From the NCBI GenBank assembly GCA_013205455.1, contig JABMMO010000123.1:1-20376 (forward strand): a stretch of DNA of 20,376 bases, in the 5' to 3' direction. Source of the DNA: Actinomycetota bacterium (GTDB lineage Bacteria > Actinomycetota > Actinomycetes > Nanopelagicales > Nanopelagicaceae). The notes under the pieces were generated by a model. It searched no databases and was not told where the DNA came from. It saw only the letters and a program-made list of their open reading frames with translations. The translations under genes and the position numbers were made by a program. Shown one piece after another: positions 13,474 through 20,376 of the stretch (positions are counted from its first letter, which is position 1; each line of letters begins with the position of its first letter).

Positions 13474-14559
13474 TTAGTTGCTCGCCGCCGCAATTTTGGC
13501 TTGATCGCGTGAAGCTGCTTTATCTTTCTTGCTCAACCGGCGGCGTTGGCGCGGATCGAAGGCATCGCGAAGACCATCGCCGATAAAGTTAATTGAGAGC
13601 GCAATCGTGATGATAAATAGGCCAGGCCACCAGAAGAGCCATGGTCGAATTGTGAATGAATCTTGGAATTGGCTAATTAGCGAGCCGAGCGAAACATCTG
13701 GGGCAACCACACCAAAGCCTAAATACGAAAGGGCGGTCTCAAGCAAAATTGCGCCGGACATCAACAAGGTTATTGAAACGATAATGATTCCAACCGCATT
13801 CGGCAGAATGTGTTTGAAAATGATTCGACGATTACTTGCGCCAGCTACTCGAGCCGCATCCACGAATTCCATTTCACGCAATTTTAGAAATTCTCCCCGC
13901 ACTAATCGAGAGAGCCCGGTCCAGGCGAAAATACCCAAGTAGAAAGCTAGAAATCCAACGCCGAGATTTCCAAAGTGGTAACCCACAACCGAACCGATGA
14001 CGATTGTTGGGATAGTGATAACGAAGTCAGTCAATCTCATTAATAGCGCATCGACCCAACCACGGAAGTACCCAGATATTGAGCCAACCACAATTCCGAT
14101 TGAGCCGCCAAGGAATCCAATGACAAGCATTACTAGGATAGAACGTTGGGCACCTCGCATTACCATCGCAAAATAATCATGGCCGATATCGTCTTGGCCA
14201 AATGGATGCACTCCTAAGCCCATGCTGGTGCCATCTATAATCGAGGGCATCATGTCCAAAGTTGGACAGCCAACAATTTCGGGCGGACACCCTTCTTTGC
14301 GAAGATCTAGAAGTTGATCAAATTTATAAGGCCACCAGCCTGAGATGCTGAATGGGCCGATTTTTATGCCTGACGAAGTAAAGACAATCATAATTAAAGA
14401 AAATAATACAAAGACCGAAATCATCGCAGCTTTATGGCGGATAAAGCGCCGGAAAACTATTTGGCCTTGGCTCAAGCCTTCAGTCTCTTTATTAAAGATC
14501 GCGTTTTCATTAGCTTCAGCTAAATTCTCGACCACTTTCTGCTTCCGCTTGAATATCAT
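13474..14559 (-). CDS. ABC importer permease, OppC/DppC type
   Basis: Second transmembrane subunit of the peptide-type importer. The 361-residue protein has the OppC N-terminal helix (about 40-62), then an extracellular loop (63-128) with a CPPEIVGC pair that might form a disulfide. Five more helices and the permease EAA loop EFVDAARVAGASNRRIIFKH then ILPNA follow. The end (RDAFDPRQRRR) is standard for OppC. The ATG at 14559 overlaps the oppB stop by 4 nt (ATGA), so the two are translationally coupled. The length fits the family. The substrate cannot be read from sequence. Confidence 0.95.
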   Translation of the reverse strand: MIFKRKQKVVENLAEANENAIFNKETEGLSQGQIVFRRFIRHKAAMISVFVLFSLIMIVFTSSGIKIGPFSISGWWPYKFDQLLDLRKEGCPPEIVGCPTLDMMPSIIDGTSMGLGVHPFGQDDIGHDYFAMVMRGAQRSILVMLVIGFLGGSIGIVVGSISGYFRGWVDALLMRLTDFVITIPTIVIGSVVGYHFGNLGVGFLAFYLGIFAWTGLSRLVRGEFLKLREMEFVDAARVAGASNRRIIFKHILPNAVGIIIVSITLLMSGAILLETALSYLGFGVVAPDVSLGSLISQFQDSFTIRPWLFWWPGLFIITIALSINFIGDGLRDAFDPRQRRRLSKKDKAASRDQAKIAAASN

Positions 14560-16103
14560 TTCTTACCTGCCCCAGAACGAACCCGCGGATCTAGCGTTGA
14601 GTAAAGTAAGTCAGCAACTAAGTTTGCACTTACTCCGAGGAAGCCGGTCAAAAGAAAAACCCCCATCAAAAGATTTAAATCAAAAGAGCCAATTGCTTGA
14701 TTGAATAACGTTCCCATTCCGATCCAGCCAAAAATTCTTTCAGTAATAATCGCACCGCCAATAACCGACATAACGTCTACGACCATAATTGTGGTTAATG
14801 GAATCATGGTATTTCTAAATGCGTGGCGCATTATGACAGTTCGCTCAGTTAATCCTTTAGCGCGTGCAGTCCGAATATAATCCTGACTTAAAACTTCTAA
14901 CAGCGTTCCGCGTGAAAAACGTACGTAGCCGGCAAATGAAATTAAGAGAAGAGCGGTTGTTGGCAAGAATAGATGAACCAAAATATCTAGAAAATTAATC
15001 CAAAAATTACCGGGTTCTAAAAGTGGATTAACTTGACCAATTGTTGGGACTGGTCGGAAATAAACCGCATCGGTCTCCATATATGGCTTCCAAGTTTGCA
15101 TCAATTTATCTACCACGGTTAAAAAGCCCATTAAAAAAGCGGAAAGTATCGATGTTCGGATAATTGGACCACGGTCAATTTTCGAAAATAGCATTGGGAC
15201 TAAGCCAGATACTACAAATAACGCAATTATCATAAGTAAATAAACTAACTTCTTATTGCTAACGCCAAATAACCATTGATTCGGGTAGTACAGAATCAAA
15301 GTTATAACCGCCATTGCTAGCGCCGATTTCAAAGCAGCGCTATTGCCCAACCCGGTAGAAATATAAGTAACACCGAATGCAATCCCGACTGCTAGCCCGA
15401 ATAGAACGATTGGGCCAAAGCCGGGGTTAGCAAACCATTTGGTGGCAGATAAATATGACAAGAGGGCCGCCGTTGAGGTTCCAGCGATTCCAAATATTGC
15501 AAAAACGCGAGCTCGGCTCCCGCTGATAATCGCCGCCCAGAAAATTCCACTAAAGACGCTGGCAAAAAATATCCATTGCGGAGTGATGGTTGGCTCGCCC
15601 AGAAAATCATTAAATTGAATGGCTAAGTATTCTTTGAGAAGCACTGCGACCCAGAAAATAGGTAGTGAGAAGAGTAGGAATGAAACGAATGTCATCGCAT
15701 AGTCAAAGCGTGAATATTGGCGAAGGGCAGTAATGATGCCGATCGAGATGCCAAAAACTATTGCCAAAACCGTTGCGGCTGAAACTAACCGAAGCGTGGT
15801 TGGAACCGCAAGGGCAATTTGATCGATTACTGGCTGGCCAGTTCGGGTCATGCCAAAATTAATATCTCCTACCAGCCCACCCAGAATTCCTTTAAGCCAA
15901 TAAAAGTAACGAATTGGTGGTGGCAAATCTAATTGCAATTGACGGGTGAGTGCGATGATTTGTTGTTTCACATTTGGATCTTGGGAAGTACGTAAACCCT
16001 CAAGTGGATCACCAGAAAGTGCGGCTAAGTTATAGAGAATAAAACTAGAGCCGAAAAGGGTGACAACGATGATGCCTAACCGTCTTACAATATAAGCAAA
16101 CAT
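14556..16103 (-). CDS. ABC importer permease, OppB/DppB type with large membrane insertion
   Basis: First transmembrane subunit of the importer. The N-terminus (YIVRRLGIIVVTLFGSSFIL) and the C-terminal half are normal OppB, with the EAA loop SQDYIRTARAKGLTERTVIM then RHAFRN at about 407-431 and the DPRVR end. At 515-516 residues it is about 180 longer than usual. Residues about 165-345 form an inserted block with roughly six extra hydrophobic helices (about 175-195, 201-220, 231-252, 258-280, 286-307, 315-335), giving about 12 helices instead of 6. GTG at 16106 and ATG at 16103 are adjacent. AAAGGGG fits the ATG better. It lies 149 nt after the binding-protein gene, behind two hairpins. Confidence 0.94.
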   Translation of the reverse strand: MFAYIVRRLGIIVVTLFGSSFILYNLAALSGDPLEGLRTSQDPNVKQQIIALTRQLQLDLPPPIRYFYWLKGILGGLVGDINFGMTRTGQPVIDQIALAVPTTLRLVSAATVLAIVFGISIGIITALRQYSRFDYAMTFVSFLLFSLPIFWVAVLLKEYLAIQFNDFLGEPTITPQWIFFASVFSGIFWAAIISGSRARVFAIFGIAGTSTAALLSYLSATKWFANPGFGPIVLFGLAVGIAFGVTYISTGLGNSAALKSALAMAVITLILYYPNQWLFGVSNKKLVYLLMIIALFVVSGLVPMLFSKIDRGPIIRTSILSAFLMGFLTVVDKLMQTWKPYMETDAVYFRPVPTIGQVNPLLEPGNFWINFLDILVHLFLPTTALLLISFAGYVRFSRGTLLEVLSQDYIRTARAKGLTERTVIMRHAFRNTMIPLTTIMVVDVMSVIGGAIITERIFGWIGMGTLFNQAIGSFDLNLLMGVFLLTGFLGVSANLVADLLYSTLDPRVRSGAGKK

Positions 16104-16167
16104 CACGCCCCTTTCAACCTAAAATCTAAATCAAAACCACCCAAAGTTTAACCATATTTCAAAAAGA

Positions 16168-16197
16168 AGTGACACCCAAGTTTCCCTGGATGCCACT
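16168..16197 (-). terminator. Second hairpin between binding protein and oppB
   Basis: 10-bp stem with wobble pairs, AGTGGCATCC / GGGTGTCACT, 10-nt loop, followed on the minus strand by TCTTTTTG. It acts after the 16205-16234 hairpin and would further limit read-through into oppB. Confidence 0.6.
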
Positions 16198-16204
16198 CCT
16201 TTTA

Positions 16205-16234
16205 AAAATTACGCTCAGTTTTGAGCGGAATTTT
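16205..16234 (-). terminator. Hairpin terminator after the binding-protein gene
   Basis: On the minus strand AAAATT-C-CGCTCA, loop AAAC, TGAGCG-T-AATTTT: 12 pairs with one mismatch and a T-rich tail. It lies 19 nt after the stop of the solute-binding protein. Such a partial terminator is common between a highly expressed binding-protein gene and its permease genes. Confidence 0.75.
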
Positions 16235-16252
16235 GCCTACCTGTTTCCGAAC

Positions 16253-18100
16253 TTAGGCTGTGAAGTACCAATCCCATACGTTCCAAACTAAGTTTGGTGA
16301 CAATGGTGATGGTGCCACACCCATGAGCTTGGCAGTTACGCCAGTCACAGATGGGTGTTGGAAGATAGGAAGAGATATAGCGTCTCTCATCAAGATAGTT
16401 TCAACCTTGAGGAATCGATCTGCGATCTCTGCCGCTGTTAATAGTTTGCCATTTAACTCAGTGTAGATCTTTTCGATCTCTGGGTTTGAGTAGCCTTGGT
16501 AATTCTGCTCTTGATATGTTCCAACGTTTCCACGTTGCAATAATGCAGATTTTACCCAAGCAAAGAATGACAAGTCATACTTAGCGCTCTCCAAGAAGCT
16601 TGACCAACCAGAAGTTGGAGCTACATCCATGTCGAATCCAGCTTGTGCAACAGATGCCTTAGCTAACGCAGCTTCTGCAACACGACGCACGTTTGAAGGT
16701 TGTCCGAAGAGCAACTTGATTTTCACTACAGGATTTGTAGCAGTTGCTTCTGGGTAGTACTTCTTAACTAAGGCAAGCGCCTTAGCATTACGTGAAGCTT
16801 GAGTACCTTCAGTGAACTTGTTTACGCCAGACTTCGCAATAAGGTCTTTGTAACCAGGCTCGGCATTGAAGTACATCAATGAGTTCATCAATTGAGCAGA
16901 TGAGTTAATTGGTCTAACAATCTTCTCCATGATTTCTTCACGTGGCCAAGCAAGTAGCACGGCGGTACGTAGGTCAAGCGCCTTTTGGCTATTGCCTGCG
17001 AAAACACCGTTATAGGTATCAGTTGTACCGAAAGCAGTTCCGGTACGGATATCTACGTGCTCATAAACAGCTTGGTCGCCGCCGATGATCTTTACAGCTG
17101 GAGCCATTGCCTTTAATTGGTTAACTGCGTCACCTGTTGGTTGACCAGCATAAATATCAATTTCACCGTTTTTAAGTGCTTGTGCAGCAGCAGTTCCATC
17201 GCCAATAACCTTGAAAACAACGGTCTTTAAGGCTTTAACCTTTGGGCCGGATGTGTACTTAGGGTTACGAACCATAGTTACTGCGCCATTTGGCACAGCG
17301 GTCTTTACCATGAATGGGCCATTGCCAACTAGAAGCAATGGGTTTGTGGATTCATCAACTGTATTGATGTTGTATGAAGTCGACCATACTTTTCCGATCT
17401 TCTTCAAAGTTGCTGTGTTATAGGTAGTGAAAGCCTTCAAGAAGCGCTCACGAGCGGCATTGCTTTTAGCAACGCTTTGTAGCATGTCTTCGCCTTCAGC
17501 CATCAACATAAGAGCATGGACCGGAGATGGGCCTGGAGCAAGTAATTTCCAGTCCGGAACTTGGCTCGCATATTCAACAGTTACAGTCATTTTATTTGCA
17601 GAGAGAATTGGTTGACCAACGACATTCTCTGCATAAATTCCGCCGTACCCACCTGAGTCAAACGCAGGTTTTGTGCGGGCATCTGAAGGATCGCCAAGAC
17701 CGGCAATTTCAGAATATGAATCGTTTGCGGTCACGTGGCTTAGCAATAAATCAACAGCGTTCATTGGTGTGCCATCTGACCAAACTTGACCAGAACGAAC
17801 AGTGTATGAAACTTTAAATGGTTTCTTACTTACGATTTTGTATGAACCGTAGGCAGTGTTATCAATTAGCTCTGGCTTGTTATTATAATAAGTAAAACCC
17901 ATGCCTGAAAGAGTTGCAACGTCAACGTTGAACGTTAAGTTGAACGCAGAAACGCTTGGGTTTAAACCAGTTAGCGCGTTACTTTGCACAATTGAAACGG
18001 TTGTCTTCGCAGCAGAGTGAGCAGGTGCAATCACTCCGATAGCTAGACCAGCCGCTGCAACTACGGCAAGCGCAGCACGCATAAGGCGATTTAACTTCAT
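16253..18100 (-). CDS. Family-5 solute-binding protein of peptide-type ABC importer
   Basis: Extracellular receptor for the importer. The 615-residue protein starts with a Sec signal peptide: basic MKLNRLMR, hydrophobic AALAVVAAAGLAIGVIAP, and a likely cut at AHSA-AKTT (about residue 31). There is no lipobox Cys; in fact the whole protein has no cysteine. The SBP_bac_5 fold shows YTVRSGQVWSDGTPMNAVDL (about 99-118), GNGPFMVK, a core around LRTAVLLAWPREEI, and an aromatic end WNVWDWYFTA. Strong AGGAG 6 nt before the ATG at 18100. It is the first gene of the transport cluster and is followed by two hairpins, consistent with excess production over the permeases. Likely ligands are peptides or amino-acid-derived compounds. 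Confidence 0.95.
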   Translation of the reverse strand: MKLNRLMRAALAVVAAAGLAIGVIAPAHSAAKTTVSIVQSNALTGLNPSVSAFNLTFNVDVATLSGMGFTYYNNKPELIDNTAYGSYKIVSKKPFKVSYTVRSGQVWSDGTPMNAVDLLLSHVTANDSYSEIAGLGDPSDARTKPAFDSGGYGGIYAENVVGQPILSANKMTVTVEYASQVPDWKLLAPGPSPVHALMLMAEGEDMLQSVAKSNAARERFLKAFTTYNTATLKKIGKVWSTSYNINTVDESTNPLLLVGNGPFMVKTAVPNGAVTMVRNPKYTSGPKVKALKTVVFKVIGDGTAAAQALKNGEIDIYAGQPTGDAVNQLKAMAPAVKIIGGDQAVYEHVDIRTGTAFGTTDTYNGVFAGNSQKALDLRTAVLLAWPREEIMEKIVRPINSSAQLMNSLMYFNAEPGYKDLIAKSGVNKFTEGTQASRNAKALALVKKYYPEATATNPVVKIKLLFGQPSNVRRVAEAALAKASVAQAGFDMDVAPTSGWSSFLESAKYDLSFFAWVKSALLQRGNVGTYQEQNYQGYSNPEIEKIYTELNGKLLTAAEIADRFLKVETILMRDAISLPIFQHPSVTGVTAKLMGVAPSPLSPNLVWNVWDWYFTA

Positions 18101-18257
18101 TTATTTCTCCTAGTGATAGACGGGATATAAAAGATGGTGTGGAAAGTCGACAGATCCCACAGCCAGCTATTTTGCTTTGGAGACGAGAGTCTGCCCTAAT
18201 TTGCCCCACTTTGGCAATGAGAACTCCGCTACTTCTAGGCTTAAAGTGCGAGTTATT
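18101..18257 (-). promoter_or_regulatory. Region upstream of the binding-protein gene
   Basis: No gene. It holds a weak stem TTGCC (18213-18217 on the minus strand) / GGCAA (18201-18205) that may end the upstream MFS transcript. An AT-rich TTTTATAT box at about 18125-18132 could be the -10 of the importer operon, followed by AGGAG before the ATG. No clear -35 is visible. Confidence 0.35.
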
Positions 18258-19610
18258 TCACTTAGATTGGGCGCGAGCCGCCTCGATTTTGGCGGTGGTA
18301 AGGCGCGGGGCTGCAAAGGCCAGAATTATGAAACCGAGCGCCCCAGTTACGAAGTACGGGATTCTAAGCGCCCACTCCCTGGAGGTGAAGTGCTCCATCA
18401 AGGTTATTAAGCCGCCGCCAATTAATAAGCCAATTGGAATCGTCCCCCAAGCAAAGAATCGATAGACGCTATTTACTCGCCCTAATAGATGGGTGGGAAT
18501 AATGCTCTGTCTAAGTGAAACTGTTATTACGTTCCATAGAACGGCGAAAATAGTGGTGATGCCGGAGAGCAACCAGACCACTTCCCATGAACTTACAAAG
18601 CCAATCGCGATTTCAAATATCGGCATAATAAGTAGAGTTAAAAATAGCGAAGGTCCGCTTCCGATTTTTTTCGCAATCTTCGGCCCATAAATTCCGCCGA
18701 TTATTCCGCCTATCGCACCTGAAGTTCCCAAGATCGCGAATTCTAATACCGAGGTATGCAAGATTTCTTGGGCGAATAAAATAAATGCAGCACCTACTAA
18801 AGCTGAGATGCCGTTCATTGATCCAAGAATTATTGCCATTGGGCGAAGCAGCTCATGAGACCAGAGCCAATCAAAACCCTCTTTTATTTCAGCCCGAAAA
18901 TTTGGTTTAACTTTTGGTTTTGCACTCTCAACATTTGTGATTGGTTTTGTAATCGTGGTGATCGTCGAAAGTAACGCTACTGCAACAAAAAACGAAGCGG
19001 CATCAAAAAAGAACGGCACGAATACTGCGATTGCAATTAAAAAGCTACCCAGAGGTGGCCCAATAAAACTATTTGTCAGCGACTCTGCCGACCACATTTG
19101 GCCATTTGCTTTTTCTAGTTGCTCTTCTTTTACAACTGATGGCATAAAAGTTTGCGCTGTGTTATCGCGCAAAACTTCAGCGCAACCAAAGAGAAATGAG
19201 GCGGTGATCGCGACTATATAAAGTGGCCAATTAGTCGCAAGATCAGTAATATTAGTAAGTTCATTTAATTTTGGGAGTGAGTCCGCTTTCCAATAAACCA
19301 TTACAGCTACAAAAACCGTTAGAAATCCGCGCGCTGCATCCATCGCGACAATAATTTTCTTCCGATCAAAGCGATCGGTGATCACTCCTGCGGGTAGGGT
19401 AAAAATCAGCCAGGGCAGACGTGATGCCACAGCAGCCAGGGCAATCAGAATTGGTGAACGAGTAATTGCAGATGCCAGCCACGGATAGGCGACCATAGAT
19501 ACGCCATCCCCTAAATTACTTATCGCAGTTGCGCTCCATAGCTTCCAATATGAAGCTCCTAGCGGACCAACGTTGCCTTTATCTGATTTGGATTTTCGAA
19601 ACTTCCGCAT
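18258..19610 (-). CDS. MFS transporter (MFS_3 / EntS-like exporter)
   Basis: 450-residue inner-membrane transporter with about 12 hydrophobic helices. The N-terminus YWKLWSATAISNLGDGVSMV then AYPWLASAIT and the loop motif AGVITDRFDRKKIIVAMDAA are characteristic of the MFS_3 efflux group, as is GRVNSVYRFFAWGTIPIG in the second half. A central loop around residues 215-235 is hydrophilic (TKPITNVESAKPKVKPNFRA). The ATG at 19610 lies exactly 6 nt after TACCGT (19617-19622) with no ribosome site, so it is likely leaderless. It is divergent from tgt, with only 29 bp between starts. Substrate unknown; export of a drug or metabolite is an inference from the family. It is not close in sequence to the other MFS protein in the window beyond the shared family motifs. 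Confidence 0.92.
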   Translation of the reverse strand: MRKFRKSKSDKGNVGPLGASYWKLWSATAISNLGDGVSMVAYPWLASAITRSPILIALAAVASRLPWLIFTLPAGVITDRFDRKKIIVAMDAARGFLTVFVAVMVYWKADSLPKLNELTNITDLATNWPLYIVAITASFLFGCAEVLRDNTAQTFMPSVVKEEQLEKANGQMWSAESLTNSFIGPPLGSFLIAIAVFVPFFFDAASFFVAVALLSTITTITKPITNVESAKPKVKPNFRAEIKEGFDWLWSHELLRPMAIILGSMNGISALVGAAFILFAQEILHTSVLEFAILGTSGAIGGIIGGIYGPKIAKKIGSGPSLFLTLLIMPIFEIAIGFVSSWEVVWLLSGITTIFAVLWNVITVSLRQSIIPTHLLGRVNSVYRFFAWGTIPIGLLIGGGLITLMEHFTSREWALRIPYFVTGALGFIILAFAAPRLTTAKIEAARAQSK

Positions 19611-19639
19611 TGGGTAACGGTAATGGTTAGATAACCCAA
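19611..19639. promoter_or_regulatory. Very short divergent promoter region between MFS and tgt
   Basis: Only 29 bp separate the two start codons. Minus strand: TACCGT (19617-19622) then 6 nt to the MFS ATG. Plus strand: TTAGAT (19627-19632) then 7 nt to the tgt ATG. Both genes appear to be transcribed leaderless from facing, nearly overlapping -10 elements, with each -35 inside the other gene. Confidence 0.5.
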
Positions 19640-20376
19640 ATGGCTGATAAATCTTTCACTTTTAAAATTTCCTCCGAAATTTCGGAGCCGGGCGGTGATC
19701 GCCTCGGTCGCTCTGGCGTTATATCTACTCCCCACGGTGAAATTAAAACGCCAGCTTTTATTCCGGTGGGAACTAAGGCCACAGTTAAATCAGTACTTCC
19801 AGAATCAATGAAGGAACTTGGCGCACAAGCGCTTTTGGCAAATGCTTATCATCTATACCTGCAACCAGGTTCCGATATTTTGGATGAAGCTGGTGGACTT
19901 TCTAAATTTATGAATTGGGATAAACCAACTTTTACCGATAGCGGTGGCTTTCAAGTTATGTCACTTGGCGTCGGGTTTAAAAAAGTTATCGCCATGGATG
20001 CCGATACTTTTAGAGCTGATGATGTTATCGCGGATAAAAAAGAGCGGCTAGCTCATGTCGATGATGAAGGCGTAACTTTTAAATCACACCTCGATGGTTC
20101 AATGCATCGGTTTACTCCGGAAGTTTCAATGAGAGTACAACATCAAATTGGCGCAGACATCATCTTTGCTTTCGATGAATGTACAACGCTCCATAACACC
20201 CGCCGATATCAGGAGAAATCATTAGAACGCACCCGACTTTGGGCGCTCCGCTGTTTAGCTGAACACCAAGCGCTTACGCAATCTCGGATTGGTAAGCCCT
20301 ATCAAGCACTTTTTGGCGTATTACAAGGTGCGCAATATGAAGATTTGCGTCGCAAAGCCGCAAAAGATTTGGGAAC
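19640..20376 (+). CDS. tgt: Queuine tRNA-guanine transglycosylase (C-terminus beyond window)
   Basis: Exchanges guanine 34 for preQ1 or queuine in tRNAs with GUN anticodons. About 245 residues are visible of a usual 370-400. Seen motifs: HGEIKTPAFIPVGTKATVKS (32-51), FTDSGGFQVMSL (98-109, with Asp100 as the substrate-binding Asp of the DSGGFQ motif), GADIIFAFDECT (171-182) and GVLQGAQYEDLR. All are classical TGT signatures. The N-terminus carries a short extra stretch, ADKSFTFKISSEISEPGGDR, which is common in bacterial TGTs. It is transcribed divergently from the MFS gene with 29 bp between starts. The missing 3' part prevents checking the zinc-binding Cys/His set. Confidence 0.96.
   Translation, partial: MADKSFTFKISSEISEPGGDRLGRSGVISTPHGEIKTPAFIPVGTKATVKSVLPESMKELGAQALLANAYHLYLQPGSDILDEAGGLSKFMNWDKPTFTDSGGFQVMSLGVGFKKVIAMDADTFRADDVIADKKERLAHVDDEGVTFKSHLDGSMHRFTPEVSMRVQHQIGADIIFAFDECTTLHNTRRYQEKSLERTRLWALRCLAEHQALTQSRIGKPYQALFGVLQGAQYEDLRRKAAKDLG

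Noticed and set aside
12839..13474. 211-codon minus-strand open frame between the ABC ATPase and oppC genes
   Set aside because: Not annotated as a gene because its product is basic and low-hydrophobicity with no recognisable motif, while the plus strand gives a coherent PH-domain membrane protein. Kept only as a finding.

Overview
The window looks like a chromosomal segment of a small-genome, moderately low-GC actinobacterium, plausibly of the freshwater Nanopelagicales (acI) type. This is inferred from gene content and style, not from a marker gene. Supporting points are the leuA-recO pair, the glnA2-type synthetase near panB and nadE, actinobacterial MFS and PH-domain proteins, very tight spacing, and start codons sitting 6 nt behind a TANNNT -10 box (leaderless mRNAs). 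No rRNA, tRNA, CRISPR or insertion sequence was seen.

Layout. 1-2613 (minus): leuA and the 5' part of recO, preceded by a leucine-rich leader peptide and two competing hairpins. 2599-3203 (minus): a small toxin-antitoxin operon with a near-consensus promoter that contains repeat operators. 3229-6226 (minus): a cysteine leader peptide, cysK, cysE and a class-I glutamine synthetase (glnA2 type). 6225-8826: glutamine-dependent NAD synthetase (minus), divergent from panB (plus). 8822-10090 (plus): an MFS exporter that seems to lack a canonical start codon. 10091-10644: an AT-rich region and a histone-H1-like Lys/Ala/Arg repeat protein ending in a strong bidirectional terminator. 10659-11188 (minus): a MarR regulator. 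11187-18100 (mainly minus): a peptide-type ABC importer (binding protein, two permeases, fused double ATPase), split by a plus-strand PH-domain membrane protein. 18258-20376: a second MFS protein (minus), back to back with the 5' part of tgt (plus).

How the genes work together. Much of the window is amino-acid and cofactor metabolism: leucine (leuA), cysteine (cysK/cysE), nitrogen or glutamine (glnA, nadE), pantothenate/CoA (panB) and peptide uptake (opp-like genes). The most interesting signals are regulatory and unannotated: two short leader ORFs, one ending in Ser-Cys-Ala-Cys ahead of cysKE and one with 8 Leu codons ahead of leuA. Each starts exactly 6 nt after a TANNNT box. For leuA a complete two-state attenuator can be drawn that would expose or hide the Shine-Dalgarno site according to where the leader ribosome stops.
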